Source: Occallatibacter sp. (GTDB lineage: Bacteria > Acidobacteriota > Terriglobia > Terriglobales > Acidobacteriaceae). From it: a DNA stretch of 50,548 nucleotides. The notes beneath the pieces were generated by a model, which saw nothing but the letters and a program-made list of their open reading frames with translations, had not been told where the DNA came from and made no database searches. The position numbers and the translations under genes were made by a program. This document shows positions 9,825-17,634 of this stretch, one piece after another. Location: positions 1-50,548 of the forward strand of contig JARLFZ010000018.1 in assembly GCA_031296305.1 (NCBI GenBank). The letters are read 5' to 3'. Each line of letters begins with the position of its first letter. The first letter of the stretch is position 1.

Positions 9825-12167
9825 TCAGAAGCGGAAGAGGTACGAAGCCTTAATGAAAATCTGGCGGCCGTCATTGAGCATCGGTCCGGCGCGAGGCGGC
9901 GTGGTATTGTTCGCATCGCAAACGCCGCCGGGCAGACGATTGCAGAGGCTGCGGTCGAGATTCTGCAAGTCGTTGCTGTAGCCGATATAGACTGCGGTGC
10001 CGGGGTGCGGCAGCCAGGTGAGAAGCGCCTGGGTGGCAAATTCCTTGCTGCGCAGCAGCGAGGTCTGCGCAGGATTGGCCAGCGTGGAGTCGTACTCCGC
10101 AACCAGCCGCGCAGAAATCGCGCGCGTAAATTGGTAGTTCACCACGCTGCGCATGGTCTGCGCCTCGTAGACGAATGCGCCGTTCGCGACCGCGTGATCG
10201 CGATCCAGCAGATAGGTGTTGTCGGCCGTCAGCGGGTGGACTGGCTGCACGGTGAAGAGCAGTTGCACGGTTTCCTCGTCGAGCAGCGAAGGGATCTGCC
10301 CGGCGGCGGGGTTGTAGTTCACGTTCCCTCCGCGGATGGCCTGCAGGTTGAAGTTGAACTGCGACCAGGGCGCGCCGCGAAAAACGAATCCGCCAAAGTT
10401 CTCGGTGAGGTTCTTGAAATTGGTGAGGCCGGCGTAGTTGAGCGGGCTGACGGTGTCAGAGTTCTGACCGAAGAGTGGTGCGATGACGATGTTGCGCGGC
10501 AGCAGCCAGAAGGGATCGAACGTGGAATAGTGAAAGACGCGGTCGCCCTGGTGATCGAAGGCGAAGTTCTGGTTGGTTTCGAGGCCGAAGCTCTGATAAA
10601 ACCTCTTCTTGGGAAACCATTGATAGGTCGCGTGCATCTGGTTGTTGCGGAAGTTCGAGGCCTGGATGAATCCTAGCTGTGTCTGGAAGCCGGTGCTCAT
10701 GTCCTGAAAATTTTCGTTCAGGTTGAAAGCATGGCCGGAGCGTTGTAGTTGGAATGCGCTCGCGGGGCCGGCAGAATAAGGCCTCGGCGTGCCGCTGTCC
10801 TCGTCGCCCATCGTGGAGCTTTCCACCATCTGACCCCAGGCGGTCCAGTGCTGGTTCATGCGCGCGGTAAAGTCGAGTCCGCCGATACGGTTCCACCCTT
10901 GGCCAAATTCTTCGTCGGTGTACATCGCGCCGATGCTCGACCCTTTGCCTACATCCTGCGAGACGCGGCCCACCGCGACGGTGGCATGTTTTCCGTACAG
11001 TGGGTCGCCGGGCGCGACGGCCTGCCCGGGCTGGCGGTCGTCGGTAACAAAAAGTCCCACATCCGTGTGGTCGAGTTTTCCCGTAACGCGGACGCCGTAT
11101 TCGGGGTGCACGATGTCGCGCGTGTAGATGAGATTGATGGGCGTGAGGAAGTAGTTGGCGTTTTCAAGAAAGAAAGGCCGCAGCTCGGGAAAATAGACCG
11201 GGAAGCGCTGATCGACTGTGAATTGCGGTTGCGAGGATTCGATATCGCTGAAGTCGGGGTTGATGGCGGCGTCGAGAACGATGCTGTCTTTCAGGATCAT
11301 CTTGACCTCGCCGCCATCCGTGCCCTCAAAATGACGCGAGCTGAAGAAGGGGTTAGTGGGATCGATGTCGATCAAGCTGCGCTCATTTTGTGCCAGCGTG
11401 TACGGATTCAACTGAATATTGTGCGAGCCGCTGACACCTTCAATCCCGTGCAGAATGCCTTCCTGGCTGAGGACGCCAGTCACGTCGGCGCCGACGCGCG
11501 GCCATAAATCCGTTTCAGAGTTGCGCGGAAGAAAGCGGCCCAGCACCACGCCCCAGTCCGATTCATTGCTGCGAAAACGAAGACTGCGGAAGGGGATGGC
11601 AATAAGCGCCATCCAGCCTTCTTTGGTCACGCGGCCCTCGGAATCCCACACGGTGTCGTAACTGTAATCGGTGTTGTTGGGTTCGCTCCATGCACCGTCA
11701 GCCTGCACGCCTGCCGGGTTCACCCTGAAGATAACGCCCAGGCGCCGGTCGCGAAAGGGATCGAGAAGCACGGCCACGCCGTCGTCTTTGAGAATGTTCT
11801 CGCGGCGCGCCAGGTGGCCGCGAATCTGCTCGGGATGGCGGTCATAGCAGATGAAAACGAAATAAAGCGTCGTCTTGGTGTGCGCCATCCAGACTTCGGT
11901 TTTCTCTGTGGCTGGTTGGCCGTCGAAGGGCTCGTTTTGGATGAAATCGGAGACGTGCGCCAGCTTGTCGCGGAGATCGCCGGGCGGCTGCATATTAGGG
12001 AAGTCGGCCAGATGCAGTGGGCCATCGATGAGCGGATCGGCGGTGTCCTTCTTCTGCGCAGTCACGACCGGCAATTTCGCCAACGTCTGGTGGGAAGTCT
12101 TAGGCGCGGCCGCCAATAGATTCACCGATGCCAGGCACAGTAAGATTCCGCACGTCCAAGTCCTCAT
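9825..12167 (-). CDS. DUF5916 outer-membrane protein with N-terminal carbohydrate-binding-like domain
   Basis: The product (780 residues from the chosen start) has a signal peptide (MRTWTCGILLCLASVNLLAAA). A CBM9-like beta-sandwich follows (about 35-210), with WMAHTKTTLYFVFICYDRHP and FRVNPAGVQADG. The long remainder, with FSDIESSQPQFTVDQRFPVYFPELRPFFLEN, is typical of DUF5916. The alternating hydrophobic pattern and the C-terminal SYLFRF with terminal Phe suit an outer-membrane beta-barrel. The family is common in Acidobacteria and Bacteroidetes and its function is not established. I placed the start at the ATG at 12167 because it gives a proper signal peptide; an upstream start at 12248 adds 27 unlikely residues. 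The LacI-type gene lies just upstream on the same strand and may regulate it. Confidence 0.82.
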   Translation of the reverse strand: MRTWTCGILLCLASVNLLAAAPKTSHQTLAKLPVVTAQKKDTADPLIDGPLHLADFPNMQPPGDLRDKLAHVSDFIQNEPFDGQPATEKTEVWMAHTKTTLYFVFICYDRHPEQIRGHLARRENILKDDGVAVLLDPFRDRRLGVIFRVNPAGVQADGAWSEPNNTDYSYDTVWDSEGRVTKEGWMALIAIPFRSLRFRSNESDWGVVLGRFLPRNSETDLWPRVGADVTGVLSQEGILHGIEGVSGSHNIQLNPYTLAQNERSLIDIDPTNPFFSSRHFEGTDGGEVKMILKDSIVLDAAINPDFSDIESSQPQFTVDQRFPVYFPELRPFFLENANYFLTPINLIYTRDIVHPEYGVRVTGKLDHTDVGLFVTDDRQPGQAVAPGDPLYGKHATVAVGRVSQDVGKGSSIGAMYTDEEFGQGWNRIGGLDFTARMNQHWTAWGQMVESSTMGDEDSGTPRPYSAGPASAFQLQRSGHAFNLNENFQDMSTGFQTQLGFIQASNFRNNQMHATYQWFPKKRFYQSFGLETNQNFAFDHQGDRVFHYSTFDPFWLLPRNIVIAPLFGQNSDTVSPLNYAGLTNFKNLTENFGGFVFRGAPWSQFNFNLQAIRGGNVNYNPAAGQIPSLLDEETVQLLFTVQPVHPLTADNTYLLDRDHAVANGAFVYEAQTMRSVVNYQFTRAISARLVAEYDSTLANPAQTSLLRSKEFATQALLTWLPHPGTAVYIGYSNDLQNLDRSLCNRLPGGVCDANNTTPPRAGPMLNDGRQIFIKASYLFRF

Positions 12168-12283
12168 AGGATTCAAGTACGCGATCCGTGCAGCCGCGGT
12201 TCCTTTACCAGTGGGATGTTTTGGGAATTCTTTACGAGATGCACGCAAGCCTTTGTGGATTCGACGCCAAATCGATGCTGTGG

Positions 12284-13348
12284 TTAGCCTTTTAAATGAA
12301 CTGCGGCCGGCGGAGCTGTCGAGCCGCGGACCACCAGACTGGTTGAAACCAGGAATTCGCGCTGCATTTTTGGATTGTCGGGATCTTCAGCCTGTGTGCG
12401 CAGCGCTTCAAAGGCGGCATGCGCCAGGTCTGTGCGCGACAGTCGGATGGTAGTCAGCGGCGGCAGCGTGTATTCGGCGAAATCCACGTCGTCGAGCCCG
12501 ATCACAGAGAGATCTTGCGGCACACGCAGCCCTGCCATGTAGGCCGCGCGTAGGACGCCGATCGCAGTCATATCGTTGGAGCAGACAATGGCGGTGGGGT
12601 GCGTTGCGAGCTTGCGTAGCTGCTCAAAGCCTGCGACGCCGCCCTTGAGCGTGTGATCGCATTCGATAATCCATTTCTTCTGAATCGGTAGCCCGGCGGC
12701 CTCGATGGCCGCGCGGAAGTCGTTTTCGCGCGTGATGGCCGAGTGCAGACTGTACGGGCCGGCGAGAAAACCGAGGTCGCGATGCCCGAGATCGGCGAGA
12801 TGGCGAATGGCGGCATGAATGCCGGTCGAGTAGTCGAGAAGAATGGTGCTGGCCTTGGGGTCGTCGAGCTTGAACTCAGCAAGAACGATGGGAACGCCGC
12901 GGTGCACGAGCTGGTCGAGTACAGGCTCCTCTTCGCCGAAGGTCATCACGGCAACTCCGTCGACCTTGCGTTCCAACATGCGGCGCGCGCATGCGGCCAG
13001 TACTCCGGGATCGCTGTTGGTGGAGCTCACCAGAATTTCGTAGCCGCCCGCTACCGCGATCTCTTCGAAGCTCTGGATCAGTTCGGGGAAGAAGGGGTTG
13101 GTGATGTTTTCGACAATGATGCCGAGCAGACGGCTGCGGCCGGAGACGAGAGTGCGCGCGTGGGTGTTGGGCAGGTAGTTGAGCTGTTTAATGGCTTGCC
13201 AGACACGTTTGCTCAGGCGCTCGCTCACCAGCGAAGAACCGTTGATGGTTCTGGACACCGTGGCGATGGAGACTTTGGCTACAGCGGCAACGGCGCGAAT
13301 GTCGGGAAGTTTGCCGGCGGTCTTGCGGGCTGATTTTCGAGGCACCAA
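12284..13348 (-). CDS. LacI-family transcriptional regulator
   Basis: The 354-residue product has an N-terminal LacI helix-turn-helix and hinge (about 15-65; VAAVAKVSIATVSRTINGS and YLPNTHARTLVSG). A periplasmic-binding-protein-like ligand domain follows (LLGIIVENITNPFFPELIQ, AIVCSNDMTAIGVL, LSVIGLDDVDF, LTTIRL). Such proteins usually bind a sugar or related metabolite and repress adjacent genes. It is upstream of, and co-directional with, the DUF5916 gene (116-base gap), and about 200 bases downstream of glycerate kinase. The start is TTG at 13348 or GTG at 13345; an AGGA 7 nt before 13345 slightly favours the GTG. No operator palindrome was identified with confidence. Confidence 0.92.
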   Translation of the reverse strand: MVPRKSARKTAGKLPDIRAVAAVAKVSIATVSRTINGSSLVSERLSKRVWQAIKQLNYLPNTHARTLVSGRSRLLGIIVENITNPFFPELIQSFEEIAVAGGYEILVSSTNSDPGVLAACARRMLERKVDGVAVMTFGEEEPVLDQLVHRGVPIVLAEFKLDDPKASTILLDYSTGIHAAIRHLADLGHRDLGFLAGPYSLHSAITRENDFRAAIEAAGLPIQKKWIIECDHTLKGGVAGFEQLRKLATHPTAIVCSNDMTAIGVLRAAYMAGLRVPQDLSVIGLDDVDFAEYTLPPLTTIRLSRTDLAHAAFEALRTQAEDPDNPKMQREFLVSTSLVVRGSTAPPAAVHLKG

Positions 13349-13456
13349 CTCATCCTAATGCAGACGATTCACGCACGAGGGAGAAAAGTTCTGTGCGTTT
13401 TCCACCGGAAGTAACGACGCGCCGGAAGCGCAGCTCGAACTGCCTGCATAAATACT

Positions 13457-13529
13457 GCTTTGAAAGGGCACGGCTTTAGCCGTGCCATGAAAGGCGCATA
13501 AACAGCGGGGCCTTAGCCCCTGAGGGATC
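13457..13529. repeat. Dispersed double-hairpin repeat, copy 1
   Basis: The unit opens GCTTTGAAAG and contains GGCACGGC-TTTA-GCCGTGCC (13467-13486). A spacer and GGGGC-CTTA-GCCCC (13507-13520) follow, and it closes CTGAGGGATCG. Copies with the same order of parts occur at 29403-29476 and 44224-44284. The shape is that of REP-like elements. It lies between the LacI gene and glycerate kinase. Confidence 0.7.
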
Positions 13530-13555
13530 GGGGTCGGCCACTTATGAAGCAACCT

Positions 13556-15016
13556 CTACGCGCTTTCCGAGATCAGCAAGCGCAGGTCGCGCAGATTGTG
13601 GCCGGTAGGTCCGGTAACCACGGAGTCTCCGATGGCGGTGAAGAGCGGGCAGGCATTGAACTCAGCCAGCGACTGCTCGGGATCGAAACCGAAGGCGCGT
13701 GCGCGAGCCACGGTGGTGGGGTCGGCAATGGCTCCCGCAGACTGCGTATTGCCGTCGATGCCATCGGAGCCGGCGCTGAGCACGGTGAGGCGCTCACCAG
13801 GATACTTGGCAAGCTCGAGGGCGCAGGTTAAAGCAAACTGCTGATTGCGCCCGCCCGCACCGGGTGTGCGATTCATCGTCACGGTGACTTCGCCCACAGA
13901 GATCAGGCAAAAGCGCGGATGCTTGGCGCGGTAGGTGTTGAAGCGCTCGAGCAGGTAGCGGGCCGCGTCGGCGTAATCCCAATCGTCGCAACCGTTGTCG
14001 ACCACCACGTGATAGCCGGCGTTTCGCGCCAGGGTGCGCGCGCTCTCCACCAGATCGTGGCTCGAGAGCAGAATTTCGAAGACCGAATCGTGGAAGGCCT
14101 CGTCTTCGTCGCTCATGCTGTTTGCAGAAGTCATGGATCGCAGCGGCGCGGCATCGGCCCATGGCATCTTGTGCGGGAGGAACGAAACCCGCTGCCAGGT
14201 CTTGTTGCCGGGCGACTCGGGGAAGTCCGCGCGCTCAAAGAACGAGCGGATCGAGGCTGGAAGCTTTTCCACAAGATCGTATTTGGCGAGGAGCTCGTGC
14301 ACATCGGCCACCGTGGAGTGATCGGGGGTGGTCGGTCCCGAGGAGAGTGCGTCGAGCGTGCGCAGCGGCACGTCGGGAAGCAGCAGGCTCACCTTGGTCG
14401 CCTCCGGAGCCGCCATCGCCAGGCGGCCGCCTTTGACGGCGGAGAAATGCTTGCGCAGCGTGTTGACCTCATTGATCGGCGCGCCCGAGGCCAGCAGTAA
14501 TTGGTTGAACTCGATCGTGTCCTCAAGCGTGACATGCGGATCGAGGGGCAGCTCGAGCAGTGCGGACCCGCCGCCGGAGATGAGGAAGAAAACGATCGTG
14601 TCCTTGCGCGCCTTGCGCAGCAGCGCCAGCGCGGCGCGTGCGGCGGCAAAAGAGTCCTCGTTGGGCAGGGGATGGCCGCTTTCAAAGTAACGGACGCGCC
14701 AGTTGCGCTTGCTGGGCAGTTGATTCGATGCGCAGATGCCGCGCAGTCCCTTGCGCCGCCTCATGCGTTCCAGCAGGATCTCGAGCATGGGTGCGGCGGC
14801 TTTGCCCAGCGCAATCACAAACACGCGTTTGTACGCCGAGAGGTCGATGGTCGCAGGTCCGCTGCCGTCGGGCAAAAGACGATGCAGAACGTTGCCTTCG
14901 AAGCGCATGCGCCGGTCGAAAGCCGTGGCGATGTTGCACGCCTTGAGCGCGCCGGTAAAAATTCCGGTGGCCGTGGCGTGCAGTGATTCGAGAGCGGTGT
15001 CGCTGACCGGTGTCAT
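13556..15016 (-). CDS. Glycerate 2-kinase, MOFRL/GckA type
   Basis: This 486-residue enzyme belongs to the DUF4147/MOFRL glycerate kinase family, which phosphorylates D-glycerate to 2-phosphoglycerate with ATP and so links glyoxylate, serine or tartronate metabolism to glycolysis. Visible motifs are the basic GKAAAPM (71-77), SGHPLPNEDS (113-122), the nucleotide-binding SGGGSALLE (147-155), INEVNTLRKHFSAVKGGRLA, and the C-terminal MOFRL segment with AGSDGIDGNTQSAGA. The start ATG at 15016 overlaps the stop of the upstream hydrolase by four bases (ATGA), so both are probably translated from one message. No glyoxylate-pathway gene accompanies it. Hydroxypyruvate reductase is a common mis-annotation for this family. 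Confidence 0.93.
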   Translation of the reverse strand: MTPVSDTALESLHATATGIFTGALKACNIATAFDRRMRFEGNVLHRLLPDGSGPATIDLSAYKRVFVIALGKAAAPMLEILLERMRRRKGLRGICASNQLPSKRNWRVRYFESGHPLPNEDSFAAARAALALLRKARKDTIVFFLISGGGSALLELPLDPHVTLEDTIEFNQLLLASGAPINEVNTLRKHFSAVKGGRLAMAAPEATKVSLLLPDVPLRTLDALSSGPTTPDHSTVADVHELLAKYDLVEKLPASIRSFFERADFPESPGNKTWQRVSFLPHKMPWADAAPLRSMTSANSMSDEDEAFHDSVFEILLSSHDLVESARTLARNAGYHVVVDNGCDDWDYADAARYLLERFNTYRAKHPRFCLISVGEVTVTMNRTPGAGGRNQQFALTCALELAKYPGERLTVLSAGSDGIDGNTQSAGAIADPTTVARARAFGFDPEQSLAEFNACPLFTAIGDSVVTGPTGHNLRDLRLLISESA

Positions 15017-15777
15017 GGCAATTGCTCCTTCAACCAGCCGGCAAGAGCGCCTTGCATCGCTTCCAGTTGATCGGTAAAGAAATGGTCTGCGCCGGGAATA
15101 AAGATGAGGCGCTTGGGTTCGGCTGCAGAATCGGCCACTTGCGTCAATTGCTCAGCGGGCGCGAACTGGTCGCGATCGCCGCTGAGAAAAAGTTTTGGGG
15201 TGGTCAGACTGCGCAGGAAGGAGTAGTTATAAGCGGGACCTTGCGCCGTGGTGGGCAGGCCGAGGGCGATGAGCGCGCGCACATCGCGATGCGTTGTGCC
15301 GGGCAGACAAAAAGCCCGCAGCGCCATGGCCGCACCAAAACTGAATCCGGCGACGATGAGGGGAAGTCGAAACTCGCGCTCCAGCCAATCCATGCCGGCC
15401 AGCACGTCGCCGGTCTCGGCTACGCCGTCGTGCGCGCCTTCGCTCAAGCCCGTGCCGCGAAAATTAAAACGTAAAACCGGCCAGCCCAGGCCCCACGCGC
15501 GATCGTTGAGCACCTTCATGCCGAGGTAAACAACCTTGTTGTGCAGGTTGCCGCCGCCCAGTGGATGTGGATGACAGACCAGCGCCGCAAATTTCGCATC
15601 GCGCGTGCCCTCATTCAGAATCGCTTCCAATTGGCCGGCCTCGCCCGCGATCGCGACGCTGCGAATGCCACGACTCTCCTGCTGGGAAATCACTTTCTGC
15701 GAAGCCAGCAGAGCCGAGCCGTCGTCATGTGTCTCAATTTCTGTATATGCGATCGTTGAATCCATTCCACTGCTCAT
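15013..15777 (-). CDS. Alpha/beta hydrolase, dienelactone-hydrolase-like (COG2945 type)
   Basis: The product (254 residues) is a soluble alpha/beta hydrolase with the marker CHPHPLGGGNLHN (about 68-80), a nucleophile elbow AGFSFG (Ser146), an acid candidate in SGDRDQF (Asp201/Asp203) and PGADHFF (His232). The family has broad ester or thioester specificity, and no substrate can be read from the sequence. I chose the ATG at 15777. An in-frame ATG at 15765 is equally possible, while the open extension to 15912 would run across the start of the divergent M20 gene and is unlikely. It overlaps glycerate kinase by four bases, which suggests a shared metabolic context. Confidence 0.85.
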   Translation of the reverse strand: MSSGMDSTIAYTEIETHDDGSALLASQKVISQQESRGIRSVAIAGEAGQLEAILNEGTRDAKFAALVCHPHPLGGGNLHNKVVYLGMKVLNDRAWGLGWPVLRFNFRGTGLSEGAHDGVAETGDVLAGMDWLEREFRLPLIVAGFSFGAAMALRAFCLPGTTHRDVRALIALGLPTTAQGPAYNYSFLRSLTTPKLFLSGDRDQFAPAEQLTQVADSAAEPKRLIFIPGADHFFTDQLEAMQGALAGWLKEQLP

Positions 15778-15833
15778 TTTACGCTGACCGGCGCGATTGA
15801 TCAGTGAGGCCGGAGCAAGCAGGTCGCACCGGA

Positions 15834-15852
15834 AGTAACAGAATCGGTTACT
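15834..15852. promoter_or_regulatory. Inverted repeat at the -35/spacer position of the M20 gene
   Basis: AGTAAC (15834-15839) and GTTACT (15847-15852) form a perfect 6-bp inverted repeat with a 7-base centre. It ends 4 bases before the possible -10 TATTCT (15857-15862). The left arm occupies the -35 position, as expected for a repressor or activator site. It also sits in the divergent region upstream of the hydrolase. Confidence 0.35.
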
Positions 15853-15856
15853 GCGA

Positions 15857-15862
15857 TATTCT
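15857..15862 (+). promoter_or_regulatory. Possible -10 element for a leaderless M20 transcript
   Basis: TATTCT ends 6 bases before the ATG at 15869, so transcription would begin at or beside the start codon. No Shine-Dalgarno is visible, consistent with leaderless initiation. The evidence is positional only. Confidence 0.3.
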
Positions 15863-15868
15863 GACAAC

Positions 15869-16915
15869 ATGATGACGAAAGATGCATCCAGCCACACTCC
15901 TCTTGACCCCATCGCGTTGACCCGTCAATTATGCGAAATTGAATCAACGACCTACAACGAGGGGGCGGTCGGGGATCTTCTGGCCGGGTTTCTTGCTGGG
16001 CGGGATTGGCAGGTGGAGAAGACACCCGTGCCGCAGCCACTGGATGGCGCCGCGGGTCCACGGTGGAACGTGTATGCCGGATCTCAAGGGCAGACGCCGG
16101 AACTGGTTTTCTCAACGCACATGGATACGGTTCCGCCGTACATCCCCTTCAGCGAAGATGCGGAGTTTATGTATGGGCGCGGAGTTTCCGACGCCAAGGG
16201 CATCATCGCGGCGCAGGTCGCCGCTGCCGAAGCTCTGCGGACGGCTGGCCTTCGCATTGGGCTATTGTTCGTCTCTGGCGAGGAGCGCGATTCAGCGGGC
16301 GCGAAGGCCGCGAATCTCGCGCCCAAGGGCAGCCGCTTCTTGATCAACGGCGAGCCCACGGACAATCGCCTGGCGCTGGCTTCGAAGGGCGCTTTGCGCG
16401 CGGTGTTTCGCGCGACGGGCAAGATGGCGCACTCGGCGTATCCCGAACTCGGCGAGAGCGCCGTGCACAAACTGGTGCAGGTAATGGCGAAGCTGCTGGA
16501 ACTGGAAATGCCCGTCATCGAAGATGTAGGACCCGGCACGTTGAACATCGGGCAGATTCACGGCGGCTACGCGCCCAATGTAATTGCCGATAAAGCCGAA
16601 GCGCAGGTGCTGGTGCGGCTCGTGGGCGACTCGGCGCCGGTGCGCGCCGCGCTGCTCGATGCCGCGGCCGGCCTCGCAGAAGTGGACTTCACGCTGGAGA
16701 TTCCCTTCGTGCGCCTGCGCGCGGTGGAGGGATTGCCCACCATGATTGCCAAGTTCACTACCGATATTCCCCAGCTCTCGAACTGGGGCGAGCCGCTGCT
16801 GCTCGGTCCGGGGAGCATTCACGTGGCGCACACGCCCTTCGAGAAGCTGGCGAAAAAAGAACTCCGCGAAGCCGTTGAGCTTTACATCGAGGTGGCGAAG
16901 CAGCTGCTCGCATAA
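15869..16915 (+). CDS. M20-family metallopeptidase / deacylase (ArgE/DapE type)
   Basis: The 348-residue product is a dinuclear-zinc amidohydrolase of the acetylornithine deacetylase/succinyl-diaminopimelate desuccinylase group. The metal and catalytic residues are visible: STHMDTVPP (His84, Asp86), GRGVSDAKG (bridging Asp108), SGEERD (catalytic Glu138 then Glu139), INGEPTD (Glu162), and a C-terminal HVAHTPFE histidine. The lid domain occupies about 170-280. The enzyme is cytoplasmic, with no signal peptide. Its specificity, N-acetyl-ornithine, N-acetyl-citrulline, N-acetyl-lysine or a dipeptide, cannot be settled here, and no arginine or lysine biosynthesis gene is adjacent. ATG at 15869 is used; the next codon is also ATG. 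Confidence 0.9.
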   Translation: MMTKDASSHTPLDPIALTRQLCEIESTTYNEGAVGDLLAGFLAGRDWQVEKTPVPQPLDGAAGPRWNVYAGSQGQTPELVFSTHMDTVPPYIPFSEDAEFMYGRGVSDAKGIIAAQVAAAEALRTAGLRIGLLFVSGEERDSAGAKAANLAPKGSRFLINGEPTDNRLALASKGALRAVFRATGKMAHSAYPELGESAVHKLVQVMAKLLELEMPVIEDVGPGTLNIGQIHGGYAPNVIADKAEAQVLVRLVGDSAPVRAALLDAAAGLAEVDFTLEIPFVRLRAVEGLPTMIAKFTTDIPQLSNWGEPLLLGPGSIHVAHTPFEKLAKKELREAVELYIEVAKQLLA

Positions 16916-16927
16916 ACCGTTCGCGGA

Positions 16928-17605
16928 TCAATTCGAAAAGGCCGCTTTCAGCCTGGTCGCGGTGCGGTCCAGCGCGTCGTTGTATGCCGAGGGATTGTAG
17001 TTCTTGCCGCCTTTAATGAAATCGTGGTCGACGCCGGGATAGGTGACGAGTTCGAAGGGAACTCCGGCCGCGGTGGCGTGGGCGGCCAACGTGCGCGCCA
17101 TCGCAATCAGGCAGCAATCGTGATAGTGATCGGCTTCTCCCGCAAACATGAGCACGGGAACGGTGATGCGACTGGCGAAGCCGGGGAACTTGTTGGCAAA
17201 ACCCGTTGCCGGATACCACACGATGTTGACGGCCACGAGATCGGGCCAGCGGGAGCCAAAGGCGAGCGCGAAGCCGCCGCCGAACGAGACTCCCACCAGC
17301 GCCACTTTGCCGGGAAGCGCGTTGGGTGTCTGCTGCGCATTCTGGATGTCAGTTCGGAGCTTCTGGCCGAGGCCCCCCGCCACATGGCGTCCGTCGTACA
17401 CCACCACAACATACCCGAGCGAAGCAATGGCGTTGGCTAGCGCCTTGTCGTGCTTGGGGCCGGCCATCCCGGAGAGAAAGACAACCACGTGGCCCTTGCC
17501 CTGCGGAGGATTGATGACCTGTTGTGCGCGGAGAGAAGAAACGCACGCCAGCGAAATCAGCAAACCAACGACGGCCCCAATCCAATGGAACGATGATTTC
17601 GTCAT
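16928..17605 (-). CDS. Secreted dienelactone-hydrolase-family protein
   Basis: The 225-residue product starts with a signal peptide (MTKSSFHWIGAVVGLLISLACVSSLRAQ). The alpha/beta hydrolase triad is apparent: GVSFGGG (Ser107), AGEADHYHD (Asp159) and PGVDHDF (His194). Dienelactone-hydrolase relatives act on diverse esters, and the export signal argues against aromatic catabolism. It starts 29 bases after the stop of the TPR-CHAT gene on the same strand, with AGGA 6 bases before the ATG, so it may be the last gene of the caspase/CHAT transcription unit or an independent rider. Two Cys (DCC, 163-165) are unusual for the fold and could form a periplasmic disulfide. Confidence 0.85.
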   Translation of the reverse strand: MTKSSFHWIGAVVGLLISLACVSSLRAQQVINPPQGKGHVVVFLSGMAGPKHDKALANAIASLGYVVVVYDGRHVAGGLGQKLRTDIQNAQQTPNALPGKVALVGVSFGGGFALAFGSRWPDLVAVNIVWYPATGFANKFPGFASRITVPVLMFAGEADHYHDCCLIAMARTLAAHATAAGVPFELVTYPGVDHDFIKGGKNYNPSAYNDALDRTATRLKAAFSN

Positions 17606-17634
17606 GACGGTCCTTTCAGGAAGCAGGATGGGCG

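Noticed and set aside
15777..15912. N-terminal extension of the hydrolase to 15912
   Set aside because: It would overlap the start of the divergent M20 gene and puts a non-conserved stretch before the first family-like residues.
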